A stretch of DNA of 49,085 nt, taken from the NCBI GenBank assembly GCA_020353235.1, contig CP070693.1, positions 286,398-335,482 on the forward strand, written 5' to 3'. Positions within the stretch are counted from its first letter, which is position 1; each line of letters starts with the position of its first letter. The notes beneath the pieces are model-generated. The model did not search any database and had not been told where the DNA came from. It saw only the letters and a program-made list of their open reading frames with translations. This DNA is from Dehalococcoidia bacterium. Its GTDB lineage: Bacteria > Chloroflexota > Dehalococcoidia > Dehalococcoidales > JAUYDJ01. Positions 34,603-42,058 of the stretch are shown piece after piece. The translations under genes and the position numbers were made by a program.

Positions 34603-35386
34603 CGTCTACCTCGCCACAGTCAGCCTTATTACTGCCAGCCTTACCACCGCCAGCCTTACCACCGCCAGCCTTAGCACCGCTAGTCTTGCCACTGTTAGCC
34701 TTATTACTGGTTGTTTTACCAACCTTCTCGTCGCTGACCACCTTGCCATCAAAGAGCCGAATGATACGCCTGGTTTGCTGGGCGACATCCGCCTCATGGG
34801 TAACGATGACTACGGTGATGCCATCACGGTTAAGCTCCCGGAAAATAGAGATGATCTCGGCGGTGACGGCGCTGTCCAGATTACCGGTAGGCTCATCAGC
34901 CAGAATAATCTCCGGGCTGTTCACCAGTGCCCGGGCAATAGCCACCCGCTGCTGCTCACCACCGGATAGCTCAGTGGGCTTATGCCCGGCCCTTCCCCCC
35001 AGCCCGACGCGCTCCAGCGCCTCCAGAGCCAGCTTGCGCTTCTGCCGAAAACCACTATAGATAAGCGGCAGCTCAACATTGGCCACGGCACTGGCCCGCG
35101 TTAAAAGATTATATTCCTGAAAGACGAAACCGAGTTTCTTGTTTCTCATTCCGGCTAACTGGTTATCACCAAACCGACTGACATCCTTACCATCAAACAG
35201 ATAACTGCCCGTGGTCGGCTTATCCAGACAGCCGATAATATGCATCAGGGTTGACTTGCCCGACCCCGAGGCGCCGACGATAGATAGCATCTCTCCATTA
35301 TCTATTTTAAGGTTCACCCCGCGCAGTGCCGGCACATCTACCTTGCCCATGCGGTAAATCTTGGTAACTGAATCCAGTTCAATCAT
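34589..35386 (-). CDS. MacB/LolD-type ABC transporter ATP-binding protein with a repetitive lysine/glycine tail
   Basis: 265 residues. Walker [10 protein letters not shown] near 36-44, Q-loop FVFQEYNLL, signature [15 protein letters not shown] near 142, Walker [14 protein letters not shown] and H-loop VTHE. The core ends near residue 220 as usual, but a 35-residue tail of seven 5-residue units (K-A/T-x-x-x, residues about 224-258) has been added, encoded by 15-bp DNA repeats. The extra tail is unlike known LolD proteins. It overlaps the permease start. Confidence 0.92.
   Translation of the reverse strand: MIELDSVTKIYRMGKVDVPALRGVNLKIDNGEMLSIVGASGSGKSTLMHIIGCLDKPTTGSYLFDGKDVSRFGDNQLAGMRNKKLGFVFQEYNLLTRASAVANVELPLIYSGFRQKRKLALEALERVGLGGRAGHKPTELSGGEQQRVAIARALVNSPEIILADEPTGNLDSAVTAEIISIFRELNRDGITVVIVTHEADVAQQTRRIIRLFDGKVVSDEKVGKTTSNKANSGKTSGAKAGGGKAGGGKAGSNKADCGEVDDEVY
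34613..34717. repeat. Tandem 15-bp repeats, seven units, inside the ABC ATPase gene
   Basis: Repeats of the type GCCAGCCTTACCACC (plus-strand view) run head to tail with drift toward the edges; the central two are identical. They keep the reading frame and encode the Lys-rich 5-residue tail units. Slippage at this site would change tail length in 5-residue steps. Confidence 0.8.
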
Positions 35387-35447
35387 TTCCCTTAATCCTA
35401 TCCAGCCCGAAAGAGGCAGTATTTCTTATTTATTCAGCTCAGCGGGC

Positions 35448-36689
35448 TTACTTCGGTAGAACGACTGACTCACCCTCACTGAGCCCGCTTACAATCTCGG
35501 TGTAAAAACCGTCACCCAGGCCAGTAAACACCTTTCTTTCCTCGGTCTGGTCATCAACCTTGACCATGACTACGGTATTACCCTCGCTGTCCTCGGTGAT
35601 AGCCCGCTCCGGTACGAGCAGGACATCACTGGCTTCCTCCATTACGATATCAACATCGGCGCTCATACCCACCCTCAGTCCGGTAACTTCGGGAACATCA
35701 AAGCCGATTTTAACCTCATAGATTACGACGCCGGCTTCTTCCCTGGCCACCGAGGAAATGGTGCGCACCTCACCCTCAAACTCAACATCAGGCAAAGCAT
35801 CGACGGTGATAACCGCTTTCTGGCCTACTTTCACGCCGGGGATATCTATCTCGTCGACATCCAAATCCAGCTCCATAGTGCTCAGGTCAACCAGATATAT
35901 GATTGACTGCGTCGTCAGGGTTGGCGGCAGAACAACATCCCCCTCATCAGCATATATATCAGCGATAACACCGGCAAAGGGGGCGCTAATAGTCGCCTCT
36001 TTAAGCTGCTTTTCCGCGTACTTTAGCGACTGCTGAGCTTGCTCCAGAGTCTGCTTGGCCAGCTCAAGGGACTGCTCGGCCAGCCCGACTTTCATCTTCT
36101 CAAGAGCCACTTCTTCAGTGTCATAATCAGTGATCATGGCATCCAGCCTGGCCTCAGCAGCATCCAGCCTGGCCTGGGCATAGATGATGGTGGTCGGTGA
36201 TAGCCCCTTATCCAAGGCATATTCCAGAAAGGCTTCGGCATCGTCCACATCCGCCTCAGCGACCTCAATCTCCGGCCAGGTATAGAGTTCCATCGCCTGG
36301 TCCAGGTTGTACTCGGCTTGCTCTAAATTTAACTCCGCTTGAGTTACGGCTACCTGCTGGCCGGCTAGCGTTACCTCTGCCTGAGTCAGTGCCAGCTCCA
36401 AGTCATCAGTCTCAAGCTGGGCGAGCACTTCCCCCTTGCCAACTATCTCACCCTCTTCAACATATATCCTGTCTATCCGGCCACCGACACCAAACGATAA
36501 CTGCACATCATTCGCCAGCTGAATGTTACCACTACCATCGACGCTAATCCGCACATCACCCCACTCCACCTTAGCCAGCTGCTGGGCAGCTTTATCGCCA
36601 TCACCAGCGAAGGGATTACAGCCGATGGTGCCACCCAGAAGAACCAGACCAAGTAGCAGAAGACCGCTAATTTTTAACCACCTTTTCAT
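35448..36689 (-). CDS. MacA-like HlyD/RND-type efflux adaptor lipoprotein
   Basis: 413 residues. N-terminal lipoprotein signal with lipobox GTIGC (residues about 20-24), so the protein is anchored outside the membrane. A barrel-sandwich region is followed by a long Ala/Glu/Gln coiled-coil hairpin (about 80-205) and a second lipoyl half and beta-barrel. It matches MacA/HlyD adaptors and is next to the ABC genes. Lacking evidence of an outer-membrane TolC, it may work as in Gram-positive MacAB-like systems. Confidence 0.87.
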   Translation of the reverse strand: MKRWLKISGLLLLGLVLLGGTIGCNPFAGDGDKAAQQLAKVEWGDVRISVDGSGNIQLANDVQLSFGVGGRIDRIYVEEGEIVGKGEVLAQLETDDLELALTQAEVTLAGQQVAVTQAELNLEQAEYNLDQAMELYTWPEIEVAEADVDDAEAFLEYALDKGLSPTTIIYAQARLDAAEARLDAMITDYDTEEVALEKMKVGLAEQSLELAKQTLEQAQQSLKYAEKQLKEATISAPFAGVIADIYADEGDVVLPPTLTTQSIIYLVDLSTMELDLDVDEIDIPGVKVGQKAVITVDALPDVEFEGEVRTISSVAREEAGVVIYEVKIGFDVPEVTGLRVGMSADVDIVMEEASDVLLVPERAITEDSEGNTVVMVKVDDQTEERKVFTGLGDGFYTEIVSGLSEGESVVLPK

Positions 36690-36725
36690 TTAAAGCCTCC
36701 CTATTAAAACTAAAAGTTGTTTCAC

Positions 36726-37208
36726 CTACGGATAACCGGCCGCCTTATGCTCTTCCTCCCAGCGCTCCACCAGGGCGGGGAATTCCCGCTCAAAGAAGAC
36801 ATACATATCGCGGGTCTCTTCCAGCCACAGACGGTTAGCATGCTCCCTATCCCCCATCAGCCTGAGTCCGTGCTCCGCCAGCCGGCGAAGCATCGTCATC
36901 TGGTATACCCTCTGCCTCATCAACTGGTGCCAGGTGTCGGGTTTAATGCGGAAGTAGTCCTGCCGGACTCCGGGCAGGCTGCAGCGCTCAATCAAGCCAT
37001 ATTGAATGAGAAACCGGCTCATGGTGCTGATTGAACCCCGACTCGCCATCAGGGCTTCGGCTAACTCATCGGTGGACTGATGAGGGGGGTCAGAAATCAT
37101 GAGACGACCAATAATGCGCCCCGCCATCCGGGGCATATTCATCTGCTCAAAGGCAATACTCACCTCTTCCACAAAACGTTTCTCTTCAAGTTGTAATTCG
37201 GTATCCAT
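36726..37208 (-). CDS. GbsR/MarR-like winged-helix transcriptional regulator
   Basis: 160 residues from the ATG at 37208 (a longer frame to 37256 lacks a binding site). A winged HTH in residues about 38-88 (STDELAEALMASRGSISTMSRFLIQYGLIER) with an N-terminal helix and a C-terminal helical dimer region, as in GbsR-type repressors. It lies 36 bp upstream of the MacA-like gene on the same strand, so it probably controls the exporter and itself. A palindrome over its ribosome binding site and another dyad near its promoter are candidate operators. Confidence 0.8.
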   Translation of the reverse strand: MDTELQLEEKRFVEEVSIAFEQMNMPRMAGRIIGRLMISDPPHQSTDELAEALMASRGSISTMSRFLIQYGLIERCSLPGVRQDYFRIKPDTWHQLMRQRVYQMTMLRRLAEHGLRLMGDREHANRLWLEETRDMYVFFEREFPALVERWEEEHKAAGYP

Positions 37209-37211
37209 ACC

Positions 37212-37227
37212 TTTCCCCCTGGGGAAA
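37212..37227. promoter_or_regulatory. Palindrome over the regulator's ribosome binding site
   Basis: TTTCCCC-CT-GGGGAAA, 7-bp arms and a 2-bp centre, only a few bases before the regulator's start. It could be an operator for the encoded GbsR-type protein or an RNA hairpin that hides the ribosome binding site. Confidence 0.4.
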
Positions 37228-37246
37228 TTTATCTTTATTAAAATAA

Positions 37247-37310
37247 TGTGTAACATATTTAGATAGTTTTGTCAATACTGAAGTTATTAAATTTTCAGTA
37301 ATTTCTGAAA
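37247..37310 (-). promoter_or_regulatory. Promoter and dyad operator of the regulator-exporter operon
   Basis: On the minus strand an exact TTGACA (37270-37275) and TACACA (37247-37252) are 17 bp apart. Just upstream of the -35 lies TTTCAG-N6-CTGAAA (37293-37310), with another CTGAA half-site at 37278-37282. The dyad is well placed for a regulator. Confidence 0.5.
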
Positions 37311-37348
37311 GTTAATCGCTTAACTTGAGAGACAAGAGGGAAAATTAA

Positions 37349-38149
37349 TTAACCGCCCAGTTTCTGGGCCTTCTCGTAAGCCGCCACCACCGCCCCCAGA
37401 ACCAGTTCTTTAAAGCCGCCCTGTTCAAAGCGGGCAATCGCCTCGGCGGTGGTGCCGCCGGGAGAAGTAACCATCCGGCGCAGTTCGGCGGGCGCCCGGC
37501 CCGACTTTTGCAGATAGCCACCTGAGCCGAGCAAGGTCTGCATTACCAGCTCCGATGCCATATCCTGAGGCAGGCCAATTTTCACCGCCGCCTCCACCAG
37601 CGCCTCGACAAATAGAAAGATATATGCCGGCCCGCTGCCGCTCACCGCCGTCGCCATATCCAGATACTTCTCATCGGCAACGTAAAACTCCCCACCCATC
37701 GCCCCCAGAATAGAACCGGCCCGGGCCTTCTGCGGCCCGGTCACCTCCGCCGTCGCCGTCCACACGCTCACCCCCTGGCCAATCTTGGCCGGGGTATTGG
37801 GCATGGCTCTAACCACGGCATTATGGCTTAGCCCACGACACAGCGTATCTATCCTGGCTCCGGCGATAATAGATAAGACCAGCTGGCCTGGCTTTAGCTG
37901 GCCGTTAAGCTCAGCCATTACTTCGGTCAGATTCTGCGGTTTGACCGCCAGAACCACCACCTCCCCCTCCGCCGCCACCGCCCGGTTATCGCCCGCCACC
38001 GAAACAGCGTATGCCTGCTTCAGATGCTGGCGGCGCTCATCTTTAATATCACTGACCCGGATATCAGCCGGCGTGCTCAGCCCCTTGGCTAAGATAGCCG
38101 AAATTATTACCTCCCCCATATTCCCGCCACCGATAAAAGCTATCTTCAT
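37349..38149 (-). CDS. proC: Pyrroline-5-carboxylate reductase
   Basis: 266 residues. NAD(P)-binding Rossmann start IAFIGGGNMGEVIISAIL, VLAVKPQNL near 67, and the C-terminal P5CR motif ATAVSGSGPAYIFLFVEALVEAAVKIG plus RRMVTSPGGTTAEAIARFE. It makes proline from pyrroline-5-carboxylate. It begins 12 bp after the leuS stop and is likely co-transcribed. Confidence 0.96.
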   Translation of the reverse strand: MKIAFIGGGNMGEVIISAILAKGLSTPADIRVSDIKDERRQHLKQAYAVSVAGDNRAVAAEGEVVVLAVKPQNLTEVMAELNGQLKPGQLVLSIIAGARIDTLCRGLSHNAVVRAMPNTPAKIGQGVSVWTATAEVTGPQKARAGSILGAMGGEFYVADEKYLDMATAVSGSGPAYIFLFVEALVEAAVKIGLPQDMASELVMQTLLGSGGYLQKSGRAPAELRRMVTSPGGTTAEAIARFEQGGFKELVLGAVVAAYEKAQKLGG

Positions 38150-38161
38150 TTGCTCATCACC

Positions 38162-40621
38162 TTACTTCACCACAAAGTTGACCAGCCTGCCGGGGACATA
38201 TATTCTCTTGATGATTTTTTTGTCCTCCAGGTACGGCTGCACCCGCGTTGACTCCGCAGCTATTTGCATGGCTTCAACTTCAGTGATAGACGCCGGCACC
38301 ACTTTTCGGTCGCGTAGTTTACCGTTTACCTGCACCACCAGGGTAATCTCCTCCTCTTTGGCCAGCTCTTCATCCCACTGCGGCCAGCGCTGGTTATGAA
38401 TGCTGTATTCCCGCCCCGTTCTCTGCCACAACTCCTCAGCCAGGTGGGGGGTGGTCGGGGCTAATAGCCTAAGCAGGCTATCAATAGCTTCTTCCCACGC
38501 CGAAGGCGAGACCGCCCCGGTTTCGGCTACTTTAGCCAGGTAGTTAGCAAATTCCATCAGGGCGGCAATCATAATATTGAAGCGTATTCTTTCCATGTCA
38601 TCGGTCACCCGGCGAATGGTCTGGTGGGTGAAGCGGGACAACTCCCGTTCCGCATTCTGCCTCACCTCCGGGCTGACGTCCTTACTCCGGCGATAGCCAG
38701 TGAGTACCAGATTCCAGAGCCGGTTGAGCCAGCGGGTTATCCCGCTGATACCGCTATCATCCCACTCACCACCCTGCTCCCAGGGGCCGATAAACATGAG
38801 ATAGGTGCGCACCGCATCCGCCCCCAGCTCGGAAACATACTCATCGGGGGTAATCACGTTGCCCCGTGACTTGCTCATCTTCTGACGCTCCACAATGATA
38901 ACCCCCTGGTTAAACAGACGGGTAAACGGCTCACCAAAATCAACCAGCCCTATATCCCGAATCGCCTTGATAAAGAAACGGGCGTATAACAGGTGCATCA
39001 CGGCGTGCTCCGCACCACCGGTATAAAGATTCACCGGCAGCCAGGACTTCACCCGGTCCGCCTCAAAGGAGGCCGTGTCACACTCGGAACTGGTATAGCG
39101 CAGGAAATACCACGAGGAACACATAAAGGTGTCCATGGTATCCGTCTCCCGTTTGGCTGGCGCCGAGCACTTGGGGCAGGTGGTATTGACGAACTTCTGG
39201 TGGTATTTCAGTGGGGACTCACCGGTCGGCTTGAACTCGGCATCTTCGGGCAGCAGTACCGGCAGGTCTTTCTCCGGAACGGGCACAATGCCGCACTGCT
39301 CACAGTAGATTATCGGTATCGGCGCCCCCCAGTAGCGCTGGCGGGAGATAAGCCAGTCACGCAACCGGTAGCTGGTGGTGTGCTTGCCCCACCCCTTCTC
39401 AGCCAGAAAATCGGTAACGGCATCTATCCCCGCCTCGCTGGGTATCCCGTCAAACTGGCCTGAATTGACCATAACGCCGCTCCCAATAAAGGCTTCTTCC
39501 AGCTCCCCGCCATCCCAATCGGACGGGGCGACCACCACTCTTATCGGCAGGTTATAGCGGTGGGCAAAGGCAAAGTCCCGCTCATCATGAGCCGGCACTC
39601 CCATCACCGCCCCGGTGCCGTAGCTCATCAGCACATAGTCGGCAATCCAGATGGGCACCTTTTCCCCATTGAGCCGGTTGACGACATAAGCCCCGATAAA
39701 GACGCCGTCCTTCTCTCGCTCGGTGGAGAGACGCTCTATCTCGGTTGCCCGCCGCGAGCGGGCAATGTAGCCCTCAACCTCAGCCTTCTTCTCCGGTGCG
39801 GTCAGCTTGGCCACCAAGGGGTGCTCCGGAGCCAGCACCATAAAGGTAACGCCAAAGGTAGTGTCGGGGCGGGTGGTAAACACCAGAATCTCTTTTTCGG
39901 CCACGCCGGGATGATCCAGGGCAAAGGAAATCTCAGTGCCCTCGCTCCGGCCCACCCAGTTACGCTGCATTATCTTGATTCTCTCCGGCCAGTCAATGCC
40001 GTCGTGTTGCATCAGTTCGTCAGCATATTTTGTAATGCGGAAGAACCACTGCTCCAAGTCACGGTGGGTCACCCCCGCGCCGCAGCGCTCGCAGAAGCCC
40101 CCCTCCAGCACCTGTTCGTTGGCCAGTACTGTCTGGCACTGGGGGCACCAGTTGACCGGAGCCTTGGCGCGGTAAGCCAAATCATGCTTATAGAGCTTCA
40201 GGAAGAACCACTCCGTCCATTTATAGTATTCGGGCAGGCAGGTAACCACCTCCCGGTTCCAGTCATAGATGGCGCCGATGCTCTTCAGCTGGCGGCGCAT
40301 ATTGACCACGTTCTGCATCGTCCAGGTGAAGGGGTGAATCCCCCGCTTGATGGCGGCATTCTCTGCGGGCAGGCCAAAGGCGTCAAAGCCCATCGGGTGG
40401 AGTACATTGTAGCCCTGCATCCGTTTAAAGCGGGCGTGGACATCGGACGGCGCCATGGCATACCAGTGCCCGATATGAAGATCACCTGAGGTATAGGGGA
40501 ACATGGTCAGCGCGTACCACTTTGGCCGGGGGTCGCTATCACTGACCTCATAGAGCTTGTCTTCAGCCCACCGCTGCTGCCACTTTGGCTCAATCTCCTG
40601 TGGGTTGTATCTGGCTAACAT
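38162..40621 (-). CDS. leuS: Leucyl-tRNA synthetase
   Basis: 819 residues, class I synthetase of normal bacterial length. HIGH motif in DLHIGHWYAM near 50, zinc/CP1 region with CPQC and CERC cysteines, editing domain with TTRPDTTFGVTFMVLAPEHPLV, and QKMSKSRGNV near 580, then the anticodon-binding C-terminus. It is the upstream partner of proC. The 194-bp leader (40622-40815) shows no T-box signature. Confidence 0.97.
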   Translation of the reverse strand: MLARYNPQEIEPKWQQRWAEDKLYEVSDSDPRPKWYALTMFPYTSGDLHIGHWYAMAPSDVHARFKRMQGYNVLHPMGFDAFGLPAENAAIKRGIHPFTWTMQNVVNMRRQLKSIGAIYDWNREVVTCLPEYYKWTEWFFLKLYKHDLAYRAKAPVNWCPQCQTVLANEQVLEGGFCERCGAGVTHRDLEQWFFRITKYADELMQHDGIDWPERIKIMQRNWVGRSEGTEISFALDHPGVAEKEILVFTTRPDTTFGVTFMVLAPEHPLVAKLTAPEKKAEVEGYIARSRRATEIERLSTEREKDGVFIGAYVVNRLNGEKVPIWIADYVLMSYGTGAVMGVPAHDERDFAFAHRYNLPIRVVVAPSDWDGGELEEAFIGSGVMVNSGQFDGIPSEAGIDAVTDFLAEKGWGKHTTSYRLRDWLISRQRYWGAPIPIIYCEQCGIVPVPEKDLPVLLPEDAEFKPTGESPLKYHQKFVNTTCPKCSAPAKRETDTMDTFMCSSWYFLRYTSSECDTASFEADRVKSWLPVNLYTGGAEHAVMHLLYARFFIKAIRDIGLVDFGEPFTRLFNQGVIIVERQKMSKSRGNVITPDEYVSELGADAVRTYLMFIGPWEQGGEWDDSGISGITRWLNRLWNLVLTGYRRSKDVSPEVRQNAERELSRFTHQTIRRVTDDMERIRFNIMIAALMEFANYLAKVAETGAVSPSAWEEAIDSLLRLLAPTTPHLAEELWQRTGREYSIHNQRWPQWDEELAKEEEITLVVQVNGKLRDRKVVPASITEVEAMQIAAESTRVQPYLEDKKIIKRIYVPGRLVNFVVK

Positions 40622-40815
40622 GCTATTCCTTCCCGATTAAATAAAAACCCTCCGCCGTTCCAAACGCGATAAATAGCGAAGAGTCACACCACTGAAGTTA
40701 CCCCAAAATTGAAAAACGCACTCCACAATTCAGCTATAATTTAACACAAAACGGGTAGCCCAGCAAGGGCGAAGCACCGGTTAACCCGCTCACTATGAGG
40801 CTAAACAGCACCCCT
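40622..40815 (-). other. Intergenic region upstream of leuS
   Basis: 194 bp, AT-rich in the centre. A plus-strand TATAAT near 40735 has no gene to drive within reach. No clear leuS promoter, T-box leader or terminator is visible. Nothing else supported. Confidence 0.4.
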
Positions 40816-41175
40816 TTACGATTCAAACTCCTGCCGGGATAGAGCAGTAAGCACAATGGCGACTACCCCCAGAATACCCACCGGGAAGAAGGCGGCAATG
40901 GCGCCCGCCAGCGCCAGACCCCATTTCTGTCTTTTCAGGGCATAAATGCCGCCCACCAAAGCCAGCACCGCGGCAATCGCCGAGGTTACTAATATCGCCC
41001 CCAGAATAGCCGTGATATTGACCGGAACTCCACCTGACGCCATAGCCGGATCCAGATAGGGATTACTTTCAACCGCAATCATGGCAATAATTAAGCCAAA
41101 AACGGCTGTAATATGCAGGCCGGCACAGATTATATCCAGAATACCGGCCACCGTAGGCATCCATGCCCTGCCCAT
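40816..41175 (-). CDS. Small membrane protein, DUF4064-like
   Basis: 119 residues with three hydrophobic helices: about 10-32, 52-78 and 84-110. The second and third helices are joined by ALKRQKWGLALAGA, a hinge typical of small four-or-three-helix DUF4064-like proteins. Starts at an ATG with AGGAGG upstream. Function unknown. It is divergent from the cyclophilin gene with a hairpin between them. Confidence 0.55.
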   Translation of the reverse strand: MGRAWMPTVAGILDIICAGLHITAVFGLIIAMIAVESNPYLDPAMASGGVPVNITAILGAILVTSAIAAVLALVGGIYALKRQKWGLALAGAIAAFFPVGILGVVAIVLTALSRQEFES

Positions 41176-41243
41176 TTTTACCTCCTGATTAACGCTTTAA
41201 TTTAGCCAAATCTGCCCCCAATTTAACAGAAAATAACAACCAC

Positions 41244-41265
41244 GGCAATCGGACCGGCGATTGCC
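41244..41265. promoter_or_regulatory. Perfect 8-bp inverted repeat between divergent genes
   Basis: GGCAATCG (41244-41251), GACCGG spacer, CGATTGCC (41258-41265). It has no T-run, so it is not a terminator; it may be a regulator site for the membrane protein and cyclophilin, or a transcript hairpin. Confidence 0.35.
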
Positions 41266-41317
41266 TATCCCGTCCAAATAGAGTAAAATGTGGGCAAAAA
41301 TTAACGGAGATGTGCCG

Positions 41318-41884
41318 ATGAAAATTAGCTATCTGCGCCGCATAATTGTTATTATCCTGCTTACCCTCCTGCCCCTGCTGACCGCCTCCTGCGCCGAATC
41401 AGCCCCCCAGCCCAAAAGCTACTCCGAGCCACCACCGATGGTCATTGACCCCGCCAAGCAATATACCGCCACCATTGAAACCGAAAAAGGCAATCTGGTG
41501 CTGGAGCTCTTTGCCCAGGATGTGCCGGTAACGGTCAATAACTTTGTCTTTCTCGCCCGCGAAGGCTTTTATGATAACGTTACCTTCCACCGTGTAATAC
41601 CCGGCTTTATGGCTCAGGGCGGTGACCCGACCGGCACCGGCTACGGCGACCCCGGCTACACCTTTGCCGACGAATTTACCGAGCATACCCACCTGGCCGG
41701 GGCACTATCTATGGCTAACGCCGGTCCTAACAGCAACGGCTGTCAGTTCTTCATCACCTATGCCCCCCAGCCCGGGCTTGACGGCAAACACGCCGTCTTT
41801 GGTCAGCTAATCGAGGGGATGGAAGTTCTGAAACAAATCACCAAGGGTGATGTGATAAAAAAAATCATTATAGAAGAAAGCTAG
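41318..41884 (+). CDS. Secreted cyclophilin-type peptidyl-prolyl cis-trans isomerase lipoprotein
   Basis: Cyclophilin core from about residue 45: [47 protein letters not shown] (catalytic Arg region), and [25 protein letters not shown]. The N-terminus has a signal with lipobox LTASC, so it is probably lipid-anchored outside the membrane. I use the ATG at 41318, which leaves a proper signal peptide; an ATG at 41288 would add ten residues. 188 residues. Folding helper for exported proteins. Confidence 0.88.
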   Translation: MKISYLRRIIVIILLTLLPLLTASCAESAPQPKSYSEPPPMVIDPAKQYTATIETEKGNLVLELFAQDVPVTVNNFVFLAREGFYDNVTFHRVIPGFMAQGGDPTGTGYGDPGYTFADEFTEHTHLAGALSMANAGPNSNGCQFFITYAPQPGLDGKHAVFGQLIEGMEVLKQITKGDVIKKIIIEES

Positions 41885-41915
41885 TTTAGGATGTCTAAAT
41901 CTTTTTCTTCAGGTC

Positions 41916-41987
41916 TTGACAAAGAAGAGCATAATTTCTTATTCTATACAAAACACCATGTCAAAAGTGCGTGTCTCATTTCTTATT
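41916..41987 (+). promoter_or_regulatory. Putative fdh promoter and 10-bp direct repeats
   Basis: An exact TTGACA (41916-41921) with TTATTC 17 bp downstream lies 115 bp before the fdhA ATG. ATTTCTTATT occurs twice (41934-41943 and 41978-41987), 44 bp apart, about four helical turns. This could be a promoter with a binding site; only the pattern supports it. Confidence 0.35.
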
Positions 41988-42058
41988 TAATCTGTCCAAA
42001 TATAAACATCTATTGGAGGATGCTAAGCAACTGACAACGTAGGGAAAGGAGTACCAAA

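Noticed and set aside
40622-40815. A T-box leader for leuS
   Set aside because: No specifier loop, no T-box sequence and no antiterminator could be recognised.
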